A stretch of DNA of 64,000 nucleotides, from positions 10,491,901-10,555,900 of the forward strand of contig JAWZYU010000013.1 of the NCBI GenBank assembly GCA_038380435.1, read 5' to 3'. Both the position numbers and the translations under genes were made by a program. Positions 1 to 12,172 of this stretch are shown here, one piece after another (position 1 is the stretch's first letter; every line of letters begins with the position of its first letter). The DNA is from Ryuthela nishihirai. Lineage: Eukaryota; Arthropoda; Arachnida; Araneae; Heptathelidae. Below the pieces are notes generated by a model. That model was not told the origin of the DNA and ran no database searches. It saw only the letters and a program-made list of their open reading frames with translations.

Positions 1-1170
1 AGTAGCGATAATTTAGACGAATTATTTTGACATTTCTAAGATCTTTAAATTAACAGCTAGACTATTTCTCTCAAGTGGGATTCGACTACTCGTGGCACTT
101 TTCAGAATTTTTTGTGGTTCATATTATATTTTTTGTTTATGCAATATAAATAATAATAAAAAATAATATTAAATGCAATAAAAATAATAATAATATTATT
201 CATATTGCATACACAAATATAAATTTTGTGTATGCAATATAAACAATAATATCGAATAAGATAAGGTATTTATGAAACAACATATAAAGATAACTTCAGT
301 ACTATAAAGGATAGAGCATAAGAATATTTTCTTGATTACTTAAAAATATAGTTTTTTTTTCTTAATTCATTACTCGTTTCGAAATACATATAGAGTGATC
401 GTTGAATTACGCCCAGCCCATCTGATGTCAATGGGAAGCTAACTTCGAAGCTCTACAACGTTTAAAATAAACGTTGTTTGGGAAAATGTGACTAAAGGTA
501 AATGGAAGATCTCAATAAATTCTATTTAAATAATGATTTTCAACAATATTCGTCCAGTATTTAAAGAGTTATGGAAGTTTCTATATTTAACAATAACAAT
601 GTGTCATCGGAAGTTGGTTAAAACTTATTAATAAGTATTCTATAGAAGTATTTAATAAAATAAATGTATATTTTAGAAGTTTGAGTAAAAATTCTTTCAC
701 TCTTCATCAGTTTTGTGCAAGTTTCTTAAAACTAGAATTGTTATTGTTAAATATTCAATCTTCCATAACTCATTTAATACTAAATCAATATTGTTGAAAA
801 TCGAGATACTGATTTATTTGATGGAGATCTTTGTCTGCAATCAATTCTTCAAAATGAAAATACTTATTTTAGAAGTTATAAAGCTTCGACGTTAGCGTCC
901 CATTAAGATAACTTGGGGATGAATGGTCATAATTCAATGATCAAACAGTGTATGTTTTAAGTAGAGAATATTTTCCTCTGGCTCTCTAGGAAAATATTTT
1001 ATTTTTTAACAGCTGTTTCCTAAGTTTCAGTTGCTCATTCCCAGCCCATTACTCTCAACTCCGAATCCCTCTACTCCCAATTCCCCCTGTTCTTCGTATT
1101 AAACGTAATGTATGCCTAACATAATATAAAGAATAAAAAGCATATATATATATGATTACAATGTATAACT
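1..1170. other. AT-rich unclassified sequence
   Basis: No recognisable gene or transposon is visible here. The open frames are short, lack family motifs and are typical of AT-rich noise. A 17-bp inverted repeat (ATATTGCATACACAAAT and its complement with one extra T) lies at 202-240. A related arm (TATGCAATATAAA) occurs near 139, so the segment 130-245 could fold into a hairpin. Confidence 0.6.
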
Positions 1171-1172
1171 AT

Positions 1173-1960
1173 ATTTGAATATTAGTCAACCAAGCGTGAA
1201 TTTAAAAATAAATAAGCAAACTATAAATGAACTGATTTAATTACTAAGGTAATAAAAACTATAAATCGAAAACAATTTTTCAACTGTTTATAGTAATATG
1301 CTATCTCTCAGTATAAAGTGATCCTGATAATCACAATTACCAGACAGTTTGTTAACCAAGCACATTTCTCTGCGAAACAGATAAATTGCTACTTTATCTA
1401 AAACCATGATTTTTCTTATCAGTTAAACATCCAAAACGTTTCATTACGCTTAGGACAAACTAAAAGTATCCCAAAGACCACACGTTTTACTACCAACAAA
1501 CAGATTTGATACAAGTGTTTCTTTTTAGACTAAAGCGCACAAAGTCAAATATATTGTCGTTCTGCTTCACATTAATTCTTCCGAAATAACAACTGAATAT
1601 CCTTTCATTAAGCCGTCCCGTGGCCGAGTGGATAGCGCGCTTGGCTAGTGATCTAAGGGACCTGGGTTCGAGCCCCGGGTAAGGCATGGATGTATGTATC
1701 GTTTTTCTGCTGAGGTCCCGCCATCCTCACAGACTTTCTACTATGGCAATTAAACTGACAGGCTCTTGTCAGACCTCTGTGGCAAGCAGCTCCTTGAGGG
1801 GGTATTTAAAATTAATTTATCCTTTCATTTAAGTTCATTCAACATTCGAAGTGGTTAGTGACGTAATTCACACTCGGAGCTATACCATACCACGAGTGTC
1901 ACCTGATACCACAGTCACGTCTTCATTCCTGTACAATACTGTACAAGTAAAAATGCCGTA
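1173..1960 (+). repeat. Dispersed 0.7-kb repeat, copy 1 (possible solo LTR), holding a SINE
   Basis: The sequence matches three other places in the window: 13,960-14,735 (opposite strand), 16,560-17,300 and 55,061-55,975. Shared landmarks are AAGCGTGAATTT near 1191, AAGCAAACTATAAATGAA near 1214, and GTGGTTAGTGACGTAATTC near 1850. The copy is split by a SINE at 1610-1817. The copy inside the RTE element at 55 kb is flanked by AATAT on both sides, which would fit a solo LTR. The LTR identity is an inference because no internal retroviral-like region is present. Confidence 0.6.
1610..1817 (+). mobile_element. SINE-2 (tRNA-derived), full copy with target duplication
   Basis: The head resembles a tRNA gene. 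An A-box-like TGGCCGAGTGG lies near 1621 and a B-box-like GGTTCGAGCCC near 1665, followed by an unrelated body ending in GAGGGGGTATTT. The 12-bp target duplication TATCCTTTCATT lies at 1598-1609 and 1818-1829. Other copies are at 56,079-56,262 and 57,172-57,362, with relics near 5.5, 8.9 and 9.9 kb. SINEs of this type are transcribed by RNA polymerase III and move with proteins of a partner LINE. Which LINE serves it cannot be told here. Confidence 0.85.
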
Positions 1961-2605
1961 AAAATTCTGAGTGACCCTCGTATTTAATTGCTGTGCTAAG
2001 GTGAGGCGAAGACGTGGACTGTGATAAAGCAAAGTACTAAATAAAGGAACTTGACCATTTTCTAAAGCACAAAAAACAATATTTCTTTTATACTCACTGC
2101 AGAGTTTTTCTTTCCGTTTATTCTTAACGATATTTTTCGAACTTTTAAATTCGGTAAATATATATTTTATGATTTTAATGATCAAGCTATCGAAATGTAG
2201 TGAAATGGAAACAGGTTGTCTTTTCATTAAAACTTTTAACTATAATTTTCTTCTCCAAATCGATTTTTTACAATCGTGAAAAAAAATATTTTTTCTGACT
2301 TCTACTAAAAACGCATGTTAAATTGGAAAATGCTAACGAAATATAACCTGCAGATATTTTATGTATATATTAGTATGCATGAATTATTTGTAAATCTGAT
2401 TTTTAATAATGATAAGCTGCATAAAAAAGAATCTATAAAAAAGATGTAATGCTTAAATATTTTGTGTAAAGGATATGTAAGATTGTTTATATCTATTTCG
2501 TAGCAATTGTAAAATAAGTTAATGGCTAAATGCAATGTAAATACAGTATCTGAGAATAAAATATATCTAGATAAGGAAACTAAAATTGCAATTATGTGAC
2601 GATAA
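1961..2605. other. Unclassified AT-rich sequence
   Basis: No recognised gene or transposon. A frame of about 115 codons on the minus strand at 1880-2227 lacks any family motif and overlaps the repeat to its left. I regard it as chance. Confidence 0.5.
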
Positions 2606-2860
2606 CGAAACTGAAAATGGGATCGTGTGAGGATAAAGAAACTAAAAATGGGATCGTGACAAAATAAACTGAAAATAGGATCGTGTGAGGATAAAAGAAC
2701 TGAAAAGGGATCGTGTGAGGATAAAGGAACTGATAAGGGATCGTGTGAGGATAAAGGAACTGAAAATGGGATCGTGTGAGGATAAAGAAACCGAAAATGG
2801 GATCGTGTGAGGATAAAGGAACTGAAAATGGGATCGTGTGAGGATAAAGAAACTGAATAC
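2606..2860. repeat. 30-bp minisatellite
   Basis: About eight tandem units of roughly 30 bp have the core GGGATCGTGTGAGGATAAAG followed by RAACTGAAAAT. Unit length varies by one or two bases. On the minus strand the array is therefore open in several frames at once and gives repetitive peptides containing PHTIPFSV or ILTRSHF. These are by-products of the repeat, not a protein. Confidence 0.9.
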
Positions 2861-5535
2861 GAAAGCTGTAAACAAAAATTGTTGCCAACCATTTCTTTCG
2901 ATTGAAAGATGCGACAGTGTGCACCCTTGAACTCTCCAGATTGACCTCCATATCACCTTTGGCTGTGGAAGACGACGCCAAGGTGTAGGAAAGGTCGCGA
3001 GGAATGGCGTACGATAGAAAGAGAGAGAGCGTTACAGTGCACGTCATAAAGCTTCCTGGATGGGCTTGAGAGTTGTTCATTAGGTCTTCGTTGATTTGTT
3101 TAAGCAGTCCTTTCACTTAATAGGCTATGTTATCGTTTATCTTTGTTTCCAATCGAGATAAAGGTATGAAGGAGGGCAATTCCAATTGCCAGGAATCGAC
3201 AGTGCATTGGATACAGGGAGCGGATGGTTCTGACTGCCCAGATAATTTTCTGCTACGTGAATCAGAAGGGTAAGTTTAAAGGAGTGAGGTTGTGCACACT
3301 GTACAAGAAAATTTCAGAAACTCATAGGTGTGACTTTACTTATTGATTGATCCATACATTATGTAAATTCAAATAATAAATAAAACGTTAGTCAAGTGCC
3401 TTTATGCGCTAAAAACGTTATAAAAATGTGCAAAGGGTTATGAGGTCCTTGGACTTATAAAGCCTGAGAATTCTACTGAGAGAGAATATCTCGTTAAGAT
3501 ATAGATTGGTTCATCTGAATAATGGTTTATTATTTTATTTTTCATGATGTAACAGTGAAAAAAAAGCGTTCAGTGTTAAAAAAACTCATTATAAACATAA
3601 TTTTGTTTCCAATTTTTTTTGCACTTACATTGTATCAGCTTTCCAAGGCAACGTGAAGATTTAATATTTTATTAATCTATTTTTTCAAAGTTCAGGCTTT
3701 TGTAATCGCTTTGTTTTTACGTCTCAATATTTCAACATCCTTCCTCTGTGTATGATAGGAGGCTAGGGGTAGGGTGGGGGGTTGGGGGGGGGGTTGAAAG
3801 AGTTAGCCTTCAGAAGTGAATCTTTAATGCATTCTATTATTTGCAGGAAGAAGATAATAGCCAATGGCGATGAAGGAAAATGCGCTCGCCTCGTGCTCTG
3901 CGAAGGTTTTTGAGACCCTCTTAAGTCAAACAAGGGGAGAAGAAACAACAACTTAAAGCACAAGAAGGAAAACGTGGGATGGTTTAGATTAAGTTTCTTA
4001 TATTCGTTGATGTGTTAAATTATTTATGAGAAAAAGTGGTTATCGATTTTATGTAATTAAGTGGAACAGGAAAATGCTCAATGTAGTTGGGAAAAAATCC
4101 TGTTCGAAGCTGAAGCAAAAAAAAGTTTTTCTTTCTTCTTCGAGATGCCCTGGACAGCAGCCAACACCGGCGAAGCAGACGGAAGACGGTGGGATGACCT
4201 CGTGCGATATTCCAGCTGTTGGGAAGAGAGAGCCTCTCTTCCTCTCTCTCTCAGCTTCTTAACGTTTTACTCACCTCGGAGTTCATATGCGATATGGAAA
4301 TGAGAAAAGGTATCGATAAAGGAAGAGGAGGATTCGCGGTTGGCGGATGAGGGTCATTTATCCTGGAAACTCAAAAATTTCGTAAGATACACGCGCATGA
4401 ACGTCAGAAGGTGGAATTTTGAAGCGTTGATTTTGATGGTGCATTCGCATCTCTGACTCCTCAGAACTCGGAATTATTAAAATACATTCAACCCCTTCTC
4501 TGCACCTCCATTCTTCCCCCAGATGAACAAGAGAAGCGTTTCTTGACGACGCCACCACGTCAAGGCATAGGGCAAAGCCAAACAGCAGCTGCAGTGTTAG
4601 CTTAATCACAGTGCCACCGTGCCGAAAAAAACGGGGGAGGGGACTATATTAATAAAGCCTGTGAATTTACTTTCTTCCCCTATGAATCTGACTGTTGAGA
4701 GAGGGGGGAGTCCTAATCAAAGATGGCGACAAGAGATGAGCAATCAGGCGTTTTTCTTGCCTCCAATCCCTCAAGCATCTGCTTGTTAAGGAGGTCTGAC
4801 AGGAGACTATATATTATTTTTATTATTATTATTATTATTAAAAAAATTGTTACATGAAAGTAACTTTACATTGCCTTATCAAGAACGGCAATCACACACA
4901 GCACCATTTCACTGCACATGTTACACAAAAGTACAATTATTGTAATTTCATTATAATACTAACAAAGACGTAGTTTTCAACATTAAATATACAGTAGCAA
5001 TGCCTGCATACAGATCCATTTATCGAGTCCAATTTTCTTATCCACAAGAGTAACTCTGACTCGCATGTGGATATTATTTAACATAACTAAATTCATGTAT
5101 ACACAAACAGTCTAGATATGTAAACAAACGTAAATTACAGCTCAGTAAAACAGTTTGGAGATCGAAATCAATTCAATCACATGGTTTCAATTAACTCACG
5201 GTTGCTTAATTAGAACAATATATTCATATTCTCATTATTTAATATCCAATTTTTTACTTCCTTAACGTATGCTTAAATATCAGTTATTTCCTTTATTTCA
5301 TTTGGAAAAAGCATTAAAAAAATTTAGGAGCCGAAAATATAATGCTTGGTAATTAGATTTTTATTAACAGTAAGGTTTTTAGATATAAATATTTAGATTG
5401 TCGAGTGTCTCGCAAATATTCTAACTAATTGTGGATTCCAATTGTTCTTCAGATGCTTTAGTGCAGTAAAAACGTATAGTTTTATTATTTGCAAAATTTT
5501 TAAATTATAATATATTCTTGTTACTTGCTCACACT
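2861..5535. other. Unclassified sequence with G-runs and a TTA microsatellite
   Basis: No homologous gene is recognised. Visible items are a poly-G-rich stretch at 3770-3796, purine-rich DNA at 4130-4340, and a (TTA)n tract at 4813-4840. A minus-strand frame at 4358-4609 reads like a hydrophobic leader, but it begins at GTG rather than ATG and has no detectable family or splice context. It is not called as a gene. Confidence 0.5.
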
Positions 5536-5539
5536 TCTT

Positions 5540-5690
5540 TAACATACACATACACTGGAAGTACCAGACGCTATGAAGAAGCTAAGAAACTTCCAGCCTT
5601 ATCTGGGTTTCGAACAGAGATTTTTTTTTTAACTCGGCAGACAAGCACCACGAACCACTCAGCCAACAGAGAACGTCCCACTCAAGTTTT
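5540..5690 (-). mobile_element. SINE-2 relic (tRNA-like head)
   Basis: On the minus strand the A-box-like TGGCTGAGTGG lies near 5663 and the B-box-like TGTTCGAAACCC near 5612. The latter is followed by AGATAAGGCTGG, which corresponds to GGGTAAGGCATGG in the intact SINE-2 copy at 1.6 kb. A run of T on the plus strand interrupts the anticodon-arm region. The copy is strongly diverged and has no clear target duplication. Confidence 0.5.
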
Positions 5691-5769
5691 CACGTTTTCC
5701 TTTCTACAGCAAGGAATGAATTAAAATATACAGGATTTGGTCAGGGATTCGAACAGCCAAATGAATAAT

Positions 5770-6970
5770 ACCAAAACCTTTTTTTTTTTGCAAGAAGAGG
5801 AAACTGGCGCAAGACAAAATAGAGGGATGTTTAAAAAGAGGAAGTGAATGTACTCTTCGAAGATTTTAAAGAATAAATAAAGATGGATTCGGCAATTTTG
5901 CACACCGCATTTTGCGATCGAAGATGTAAGGGAGGCAAGGGAAAAAGCGCGTGGCAATATGCAAATCGACATTTCATCGCTTTAGCGGAGGAGGAAAGGA
6001 AAAATGCCTTCGGCTGGGTATTAAGTGTAAGCAGAGACATTTAAAAGGATATGACCATTAGCGCAATGGTTCCGTCAAAACTGAAGTGAAAGCCACGGGC
6101 ATTAACACCGACGGAACAGCGACGAAGCATCCCCCCCCCCACCCACACACACACACTTTCTCTTTCCCAAATACCCTTCAGGGGGTGTTTTGGGAAGAGA
6201 AAACTTTTGCACACTTCGAATTCGAAGCAGAGGAGAACCTCATATTAGGGAGGAAAAAAAGAATAAAGCCAAACAAGGAGATTTTTCCTTCCTTCTCTCC
6301 CTCTCGATAAAGCTCACAGTGAGGCAGATCGGGGATAAGGTTTTCGCACGAGGAAGTGGTTGAGTGGGGACGTCGTGTACCAGCCTCGGGACTCATTAAT
6401 CTTAAGCAGGGCACGATCTTCTTCACATCGCAGCCTCTATCTTCTCTTCCTCTTCTTCACTCCATCATTCATATGCTTCAGATAGTTCCCAAAACTGGCC
6501 CGTGTCCTTCCTTTCCTTTTCTTCTATTTATTTTATCACTACAATTAACCAATACCTTTACTTTCACAAAGATCGGCTTATGCCTCGCTTCCTTCAGAGC
6601 CACCCCCTACCTCCCATCCTTCAACCTGTTATCTATCTTTATTATCCCACCATTGGGTTTCCTATTATTATTTTACATTTTGACTTTTTTATTTCAGTTA
6701 ACTCAGTTCGTTGAGAATTTTTCATTAAAGCTATTTTCTTCCACATTCCATCATGTTATTAGATTCCTTCTCCAAATCCATTATTTTTTTTCAATCGCAT
6801 TTTTCAGCTGAATAATTTCTCTAAATGACTAAATAATCACATTAGCAGATCTTTTATTTATCTCATTCTCCATTTCATGGTCCCATTACTCGCATCGATA
6901 TTTTCTCTCTCTCCTCGCCCGTTCTGTTTCATCTCAATCCAATCTCTTCCGAAATCATTTTTCTCTTTCC
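5770..6970. other. Unclassified sequence with a C-run
   Basis: No family was recognised. The stretch 6100-6310 is moderately GC-rich with a run of C at 6131-6141. From 6420 the plus strand is pyrimidine-rich. A frame of about 150 codons at 6356-6811 follows that pyrimidine bias (mostly L, F, S, P and I) and starts at GTG. I attribute it to composition. Confidence 0.5.
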
Positions 6971-6974
6971 GACT

Positions 6975-7235
6975 TTCCTACGCACTGTCCTACGATATCA
7001 GCGTTACGTGACACACTCCGGACTGTCCTACGATATCAGATTTACGTCACACACTCCGGACTACCCTACGATATCGGCGTTACATGACAGTCCGGACTCT
7101 GTTACGATATCAGCATTATGTAATACTCAGGACTATCATATGATATCAGCGTTACGTAACACTCCGGACTATCATACGATATCAGTATTACGTAATGCTC
7201 CGGACTGTCATGATATCACCATTACGTAACACTTT
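6975..7235. repeat. 36-bp minisatellite, array 1
   Basis: Seven or so diverged units of about 35-37 bp contain the core CCTACGATATCAGCGTTACG followed by TAACACTCCGGACTGT. The same unit forms the larger array at 11.67-13.6 kb. A plus-strand frame (7008-7229) gives a repeated peptide with TISALRN and is a product of the repeat. Confidence 0.9.
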
Positions 7236-8940
7236 GAACACGGGGCGTAGCCAGAATATTTACTTAAGGGGAGGGGGGGGGACAGGCAATTGACAAATAG
7301 TGCGACTTCGATTAACCGACCTTCGATTATCCGGTTATTGTTTTTACCAGTCGAATTTTTTACAGGTACCTTTCAGTGATAGAACTACGCTTCCTAGCAT
7401 TCCCCGTCCTTCAAGATAGTGTTAAAAACTTCTTATAGGAAAAACAGAAGATTATGATCATTATATTTTCCAATTTTAGCATTAATGTTTTTCAGTAAAA
7501 TTTAAAATAGCGTATTTACTTCGAAATGGTACTCTCCTCCTTTTTCCCTGATTAATGTACCCTAAAATGCTTTTAAAAAGCTTTCATCATGGACGAAAAA
7601 ATTATTCAGACCATTTACAGCGGAAATCACTGTTTTATAAAAGGAGAGAACATATGATTAAATAAGTCTTATTATAATTACGCTTCCCAGTAGCAATTTC
7701 TTTAGAGTGTTTAGACGATGTTAGCTCTCTTTGACAGCTGTTTCCTGTTTGGAGTAATGCTCTCGGTATAACTTTATATTTATCATTATGTCTTTGTAAC
7801 ATGGTTTTTCGTCTCCGTTTCTTTCATTGTTCATAATTAAGCTGTATTTAAATTTTTTCCCAAAACTTTCTTAATTATTCACATTTCCTCTCAAATATCC
7901 GATATTTCGATGTATCCGAGCGACGGAAAAAATAGGCATATTAATAGAAGATCTACTGTACTCGAATACCCGTATTATCTATGAGGGATTCTGTCGCCCT
8001 GGTAATAATGCCAACTAATACTCTTTCATTTGATTTGAACGGCGAGGAAGTTACTACCGTACACAAAGCCCATGCAAACACATACACAGGTAAAGGTCTG
8101 TTGATTTAATAGGTACAGGGTCTGCTGATTTAATAGTCCGGTACGTTAAACATTTGTCCAGCAATGGGCTAAATAGGCATTTAGTGAAGAACATTTTTAA
8201 CCTTTAGGTTTGTAAGTACATCTGAAAAGCGGCTTTAATATTTTTCGCGCTTTGGGCATATTGTATAACATCGGTTTCTCCAAAATATTTTCTTGGAAAA
8301 GATACACATCTAAATTACCCTCAGTAAGAAGTATTATTGGCAATTGCTCTCATTTATTGCTGGTAATATTTGCTCATCAGCAAGGCATTTTGAAGCTCTA
8401 GAAATCACTAAAAGTAAGCCTTTTTCCATTGAGAATATTTTTTTTTTATCAAAGAATGTTTTTCATCTTTTTAGAGAAAAAAATGTAAAAATATCCTTAA
8501 GATTTTTGCAAGCAGAGCAGGTGTTCTGTTCCAAGCAATCTGGAGTGGCTCCGCACAGCAGATATCCAAAAATATTTATAGAAGTTTTCAAGGAATGTAA
8601 AAATACTACATTATATTTAAAAAACCTCGCAACATTTTTTTTATTGGATATCAGTGTAACATTAACCAGTGTTGTCATATGTGTGCTTCATTTTCCTAGT
8701 AGTAGATTCAGAACTAAATGCATTTGATTTCAGAAAAAACAAAACTCCTGCCCTGTTTTATGTTACATTGCCATCCAGAAATAAAAACGCTTTGAAAATA
8801 TGACATAAAATGAAGCTAATCTACATTCCATCAAATCCTCAGATTTCACGATTTTCAACAGAAAAAGTTTTTTCTGCTGTCTTTAAATGAAAACAATAGA
8901 TCAAACAATGTTTTTGGAAACTAACCTATGTATTCTGGAT
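7236..8940. other. Unclassified sequence
   Basis: Immediately after the minisatellite, GGGGCGTAGCCAG at 7242 followed by a G-run resembles one end of a TIR element like the one at 12,965-13,408. No matching second end was found. The rest (7.3-8.94 kb) is AT-rich with no recognised gene. The plus-strand frame at 8344-8727 has no motif I can assign. Confidence 0.45.
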
Positions 8941-8944
8941 TAAG

Positions 8945-9037
8945 CCGACAGCATATAAAAATAAAAATCCATTCCTTATCTGGAGGCTGGAATCCAAGTC
9001 CCTTTGATCAGCAACCAAGCACGCTAGCCACTCTGCC
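8945..9037 (-). mobile_element. SINE-2 relic, head portion
   Basis: On the minus strand TGGCAGAGTGGCTAGCG (A box) is followed by GATCAAAGGGACTTGGATTC and AGATAAGGAATGGA. These align with the SINE-2 head at 1.6 kb. A SINE-1 copy (9048-9401) is inserted at its upstream end. The region 9036-9047 and its duplicate at 9402-9414 are derived from this SINE-2 head. Confidence 0.65.
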
Positions 9038-9047
9038 AGCGGTAATT

Positions 9048-9401
9048 TTTGAGTTGTTTTACCTCTGAGCGACAGTTTTTTGCACACAATGGGCTAAATG
9101 GCCAGGTCACAAGAAGTCCTCATTGGAACAACTGTTGGAAGACAGATGATAGCCTCCCATCAAGACCATCCAGAGTGTCCTTTAACGTGCACAGGTATGG
9201 ATCTCCCGTACACGGGGCCACGGCTAAACGTCCCATCCGACGGACGGATGACTTTCTAAGCCCATCGGTGTCCCTTACTGACCGTGGGTAGGTCGGGGAG
9301 TTTTGCGAAGATAAATCTCAACGCTGACCCAGCTGGGACTCGAACCTGGGAACTGCAGATTACGAGCCTGGCACGCTACCGATTGAGCCACCCATGCCCC
9401 A
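9048..9401 (-). mobile_element. SINE-1, diverged full-length copy
   Basis: On the minus strand the tRNA-like head (TGGCTCAATCGGTAGCG near 9392, GGTTCGAGTCCC near 9345) is followed by the family body and the tail complementary to GTTGTTTTACCTCTGAGCG. Flanks CCAGCGGTAATT (9036) and CCAGTGGTTAATT (9402) look like a decayed target duplication. The copy sits at the head end of a SINE-2 relic. Confidence 0.85.
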
Positions 9402-9414
9402 CCAGTGGTTAATT

Positions 9415-9890
9415 AAGCTTTTTAAAACTCTGAACAAAGATATGTATACTAAAATTATCCGCTAAAGGAATTTCAGAGAGAAGACAGAATAAGCTCAGCC
9501 TGTGTTACTCCTACGCCTGTAGAGATGTACCACTCAAAGTCCATCTGCCGGAGAAGCCCACCCCGCCTTCAAGGCCTACAACAGGACTTCCTGGTTACTT
9601 CACTTTCATTTCCCTACTAATATTTAACTCCCAAATCGTTTCAAATTCAGTTCATGATCCCAAAACATTTTCACTCTGTTTCTTTGCAGAATCGTTAACT
9701 TCCGTTAGTCCTCTCACAGGGCCAGAGTGGCCCCGGAACACTTCCAAACTTTAAGGCCCCTAGCCAATGTAAAAACTGATTGTCGTTCATACTTATCAAA
9801 GGTTTTTATTCTCGTTTCACAAAATCTATATAAAAATTTACCCCTTAGATAATCAGAGGTCCGATAGTAGTTTTTTGTTTAATACGCATG
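9415..9890. other. Unclassified sequence
   Basis: No recognised gene or repeat. The sequence is of mixed composition without long open frames. Confidence 0.4.
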
Positions 9891-9892
9891 TA

Positions 9893-9977
9893 GATAAGGT
9901 CTGTGAGTAACATGAGAGCTCAGCAGAAAGATAACACCAGAAAAGAAACATCTATGACTTATCCGATGCTCGTCAGT
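9893..9977 (-). mobile_element. SINE-2 body fragment
   Basis: AAGGTCTGTGAG, then AGCTCAGCAGAAAGATAACA and ATCTATGACTTATCCGATGC, align with the complement of the SINE-2 body seen at 57.2-57.3 kb. The tRNA-like head is missing, and a SINE-1 copy starts just to the right. Confidence 0.45.
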
Positions 9978-9995
9978 TAAAAATTATATCTTTTA

Positions 9996-10317
9996 CTATA
10001 GTTCCCAGATTCGAGTCCCACCTGGGCGAGAGTTCAAATTTATCTCCCGCTAAACTTCCACGTTGCTCTCGGATAGAAAGGGAACCCCGATGGGCTCTGT
10101 TAGGCCGTCGTGTGTCGGATGGAACGTAAAGCAGTGGTCAGGTAAGCAGGAGAGATATACCCTGTGCACGTTGAATGATGGGAGGTTTCCGTCTGTCTCC
10201 TAACAGCTGTACAGTAGATCCCTTCCCCAACATTCTTTGAGCATTTGGTTCTTTGTGGCCTGGCCATTCAGTCCCTTGTGTGCAAAATGTGTGCTCAGAG
10301 GAAAAACATTCCAACTT
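9996..10317 (+). mobile_element. SINE-1, old copy lacking the A box
   Basis: The B-box region AGATTCGAGTCCC is near 10,010, followed by the SINE-1 body with many substitutions and the terminal GCTCAGAGGAAAAACATTCC. The first part of the tRNA-like head is absent, so this copy should lack the normal internal promoter. Confidence 0.75.
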
Positions 10318-11660
10318 TCATACAAAAAAAAAAATAAATAAAAACCAAACAAAAAGGCCCTTACTATCAAACGAGCCAGAGCGAGCGTTAGGAAAAAAAA
10401 ATTTCTCCCATTCTTACGTTTATTTTTTTTTCATATTTATTGCAATAAATATTATCTATAATTATTTTACATAAAAAATCTCACTAAGCCGAAGCTTATC
10501 AGCGGGAATGTACATATATGGTTTTGACAGATATGATCTAGATTACATCAGTATCATTATATAAAATGAAGGAAAAAAAGAATAAATGAAAAAGAAAACC
10601 AATAAAATGATAAAAGATTCCAAACAAAAACATCACTTTTTCATCAACCACTGAAATAATTTTTCTTTAACATAATTTTTTTTTAAGTTAACGATTTCTC
10701 TAGGAAGCAATTAAATAGGTAGGGAATTTGATATTCTTTGGAATTTCGTCCGTAATTATTATAAAATTTTGGTTGTTTCAAAAAAACCCTTAGCCTTTTT
10801 TCTAGTAAACGTATTGTGGCAAATATTTTGCTTACAGGTATTATCAAAGAAGTTATTGATAATAGAAACAAACACATATAAACTTTCAATTGGTAAATTT
10901 TTGAACAAACTAAATACGTACGTATATCATCTTTTGTTGTAAGGGAATTTTTAACTTCTGAATTACACAATCTGAAGAGATCTTCATAGAACTGAGCAAT
11001 TTCAACCGTACGTCTTATTCCCGAGACTCACAGACACAAAATGGTTAATTTTAAACTGATTTAATCGAAAAACAGTAGAATGACGTAGTGGTTTAGAATC
11101 ACAACTAGTCTTTAGTTGCTAGCTAATTTTGGCACTACACTTTATTTTCCTTTGCTGCAAAAATTGCACAAAACATCCCTTAAATGAAATGTCACCTTAA
11201 ATTCCACGAGAGTGAAAAAACCCATTAATGGGTAAAACTTTACTGTACCAACACTTTTGTTACAAATCCTGTTACAGTTTTGTGATATTTCGGGTTATCT
11301 ATCCGTCTGTTATACATTTGCACTTATCTACATAAAAAAAATTATGTATTTTCACTAAACGTTAGAGTAGCCCTGGCCTGATGGGCCCATACTTGGATAG
11401 CCCCTGCTGCTTAGTTTTAAAACCTATGAACAAAAATAACTACGAACATCAACTAAAAAATATATAAATTAAAAAAAGTTAGATGGCCTTAGCCTTTTAC
11501 ACACCTATTCTTGTACAGATGCAACACTGCAAAACCCACTTGCTCTACAAACGACTACTACTATCTCAAGACCTATAAGAGCCACCTGGTCACTTCCTAT
11601 TCAACTATTTTTTTCAAAACTTTGCAAATTCACTTCGTGGTCCTCAAACAATAATTCACT
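10318..11660. other. Unclassified AT-rich sequence
   Basis: No recognised gene or transposon. Long A/T runs occur at 10,322-10,345 and 10,395-10,480. A minus-strand frame at 10,683-10,970 has no family motif. Confidence 0.5.
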
Positions 11661-11664
11661 GCGA

Positions 11665-11880
11665 ATCAGCACTACGCAACACTCTGCATTGTCCTACTAT
11701 ATCAGCGTTACATAACAATCCGGACTGTCCTACAATCTCAGCGTTACCTAACAGTCTGGACTATCCTACGATATAAGCATTGTACAACACTCTGGACGGT
11801 CCTACGATATCAGCATTGTACAACACTCCGGACTGTCCTCTGATATCACCGTTATGCAATACTCTGGACTGTCCTAAACC
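11665..11880. repeat. 36-bp minisatellite, array 2, first block
   Basis: Six diverged units share the array 1 core (TCCTACGATATCAGCGTTAC, CAACACTCTGGACTG). The array continues after a SINE-1 insertion at 12,173, and in altered form after 13,415. Confidence 0.9.
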
Positions 11881-11885
11881 TCAGG

Positions 11886-12172
11886 GATGGGCTGGGTTGT
11901 TTTACCACTGAGCGGTACGTTTTTGCACACAATGGGATCCACTGAATAGCTATTGGGAGACAGATGGTAATCTCCCGTCAAGGCCATCCAGCAGGTTCTT
12001 TAATGTATATAAGGTATGGCTCTCTCACAAACGGCGTTATGACTAATGTCCCATCTGACAGACGGCGGCCTTTCCAGCCCATTGGTGTTCCCTACTAACA
12101 GTGGGCAGTCGGTTTTGTGGAGATAAATCACAACGCTGACACAGCTGGGACTCGAACCTGGGAACTACAGAT
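11886..12172 (-). mobile_element. SINE-1, 5'-truncated, inside the minisatellite
   Basis: The family tail (GTTGTTTTACCACTGAGCGG on the plus strand), the body and the B-box part (CTCGAACCTGGGAACTACAG) are present. The outermost tRNA-like segment with the A box is missing. An internal deletion near 11,938 removes part of the body. Minisatellite units flank it on both sides. Confidence 0.85.

Noticed and set aside
2606..2860. CRISPR array
   Set aside because: The units are contiguous without unique spacers, and the sequence context is a eukaryotic, transposon-rich genome. The same applies to the 36-, 52- and 136-bp arrays.
2359..3116. Overlapping minus-strand open frames giving repeated PHTIPFSV or ILTRSHF peptides
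   Set aside because: They are translations of the 30-bp minisatellite in several frames. There is no protein family and the frames overlap each other.
4358..4609. Possible secreted-protein exon with a hydrophobic leader
   Set aside because: The frame starts at GTG, has no homologous domain, no supporting splice structure and lies in purine/pyrimidine-biased DNA.
7242..7285. Second copy of the GGGGCGTA-type TIR element
   Set aside because: Only one terminus-like sequence is present. No inverted partner was found within the next few kilobases.
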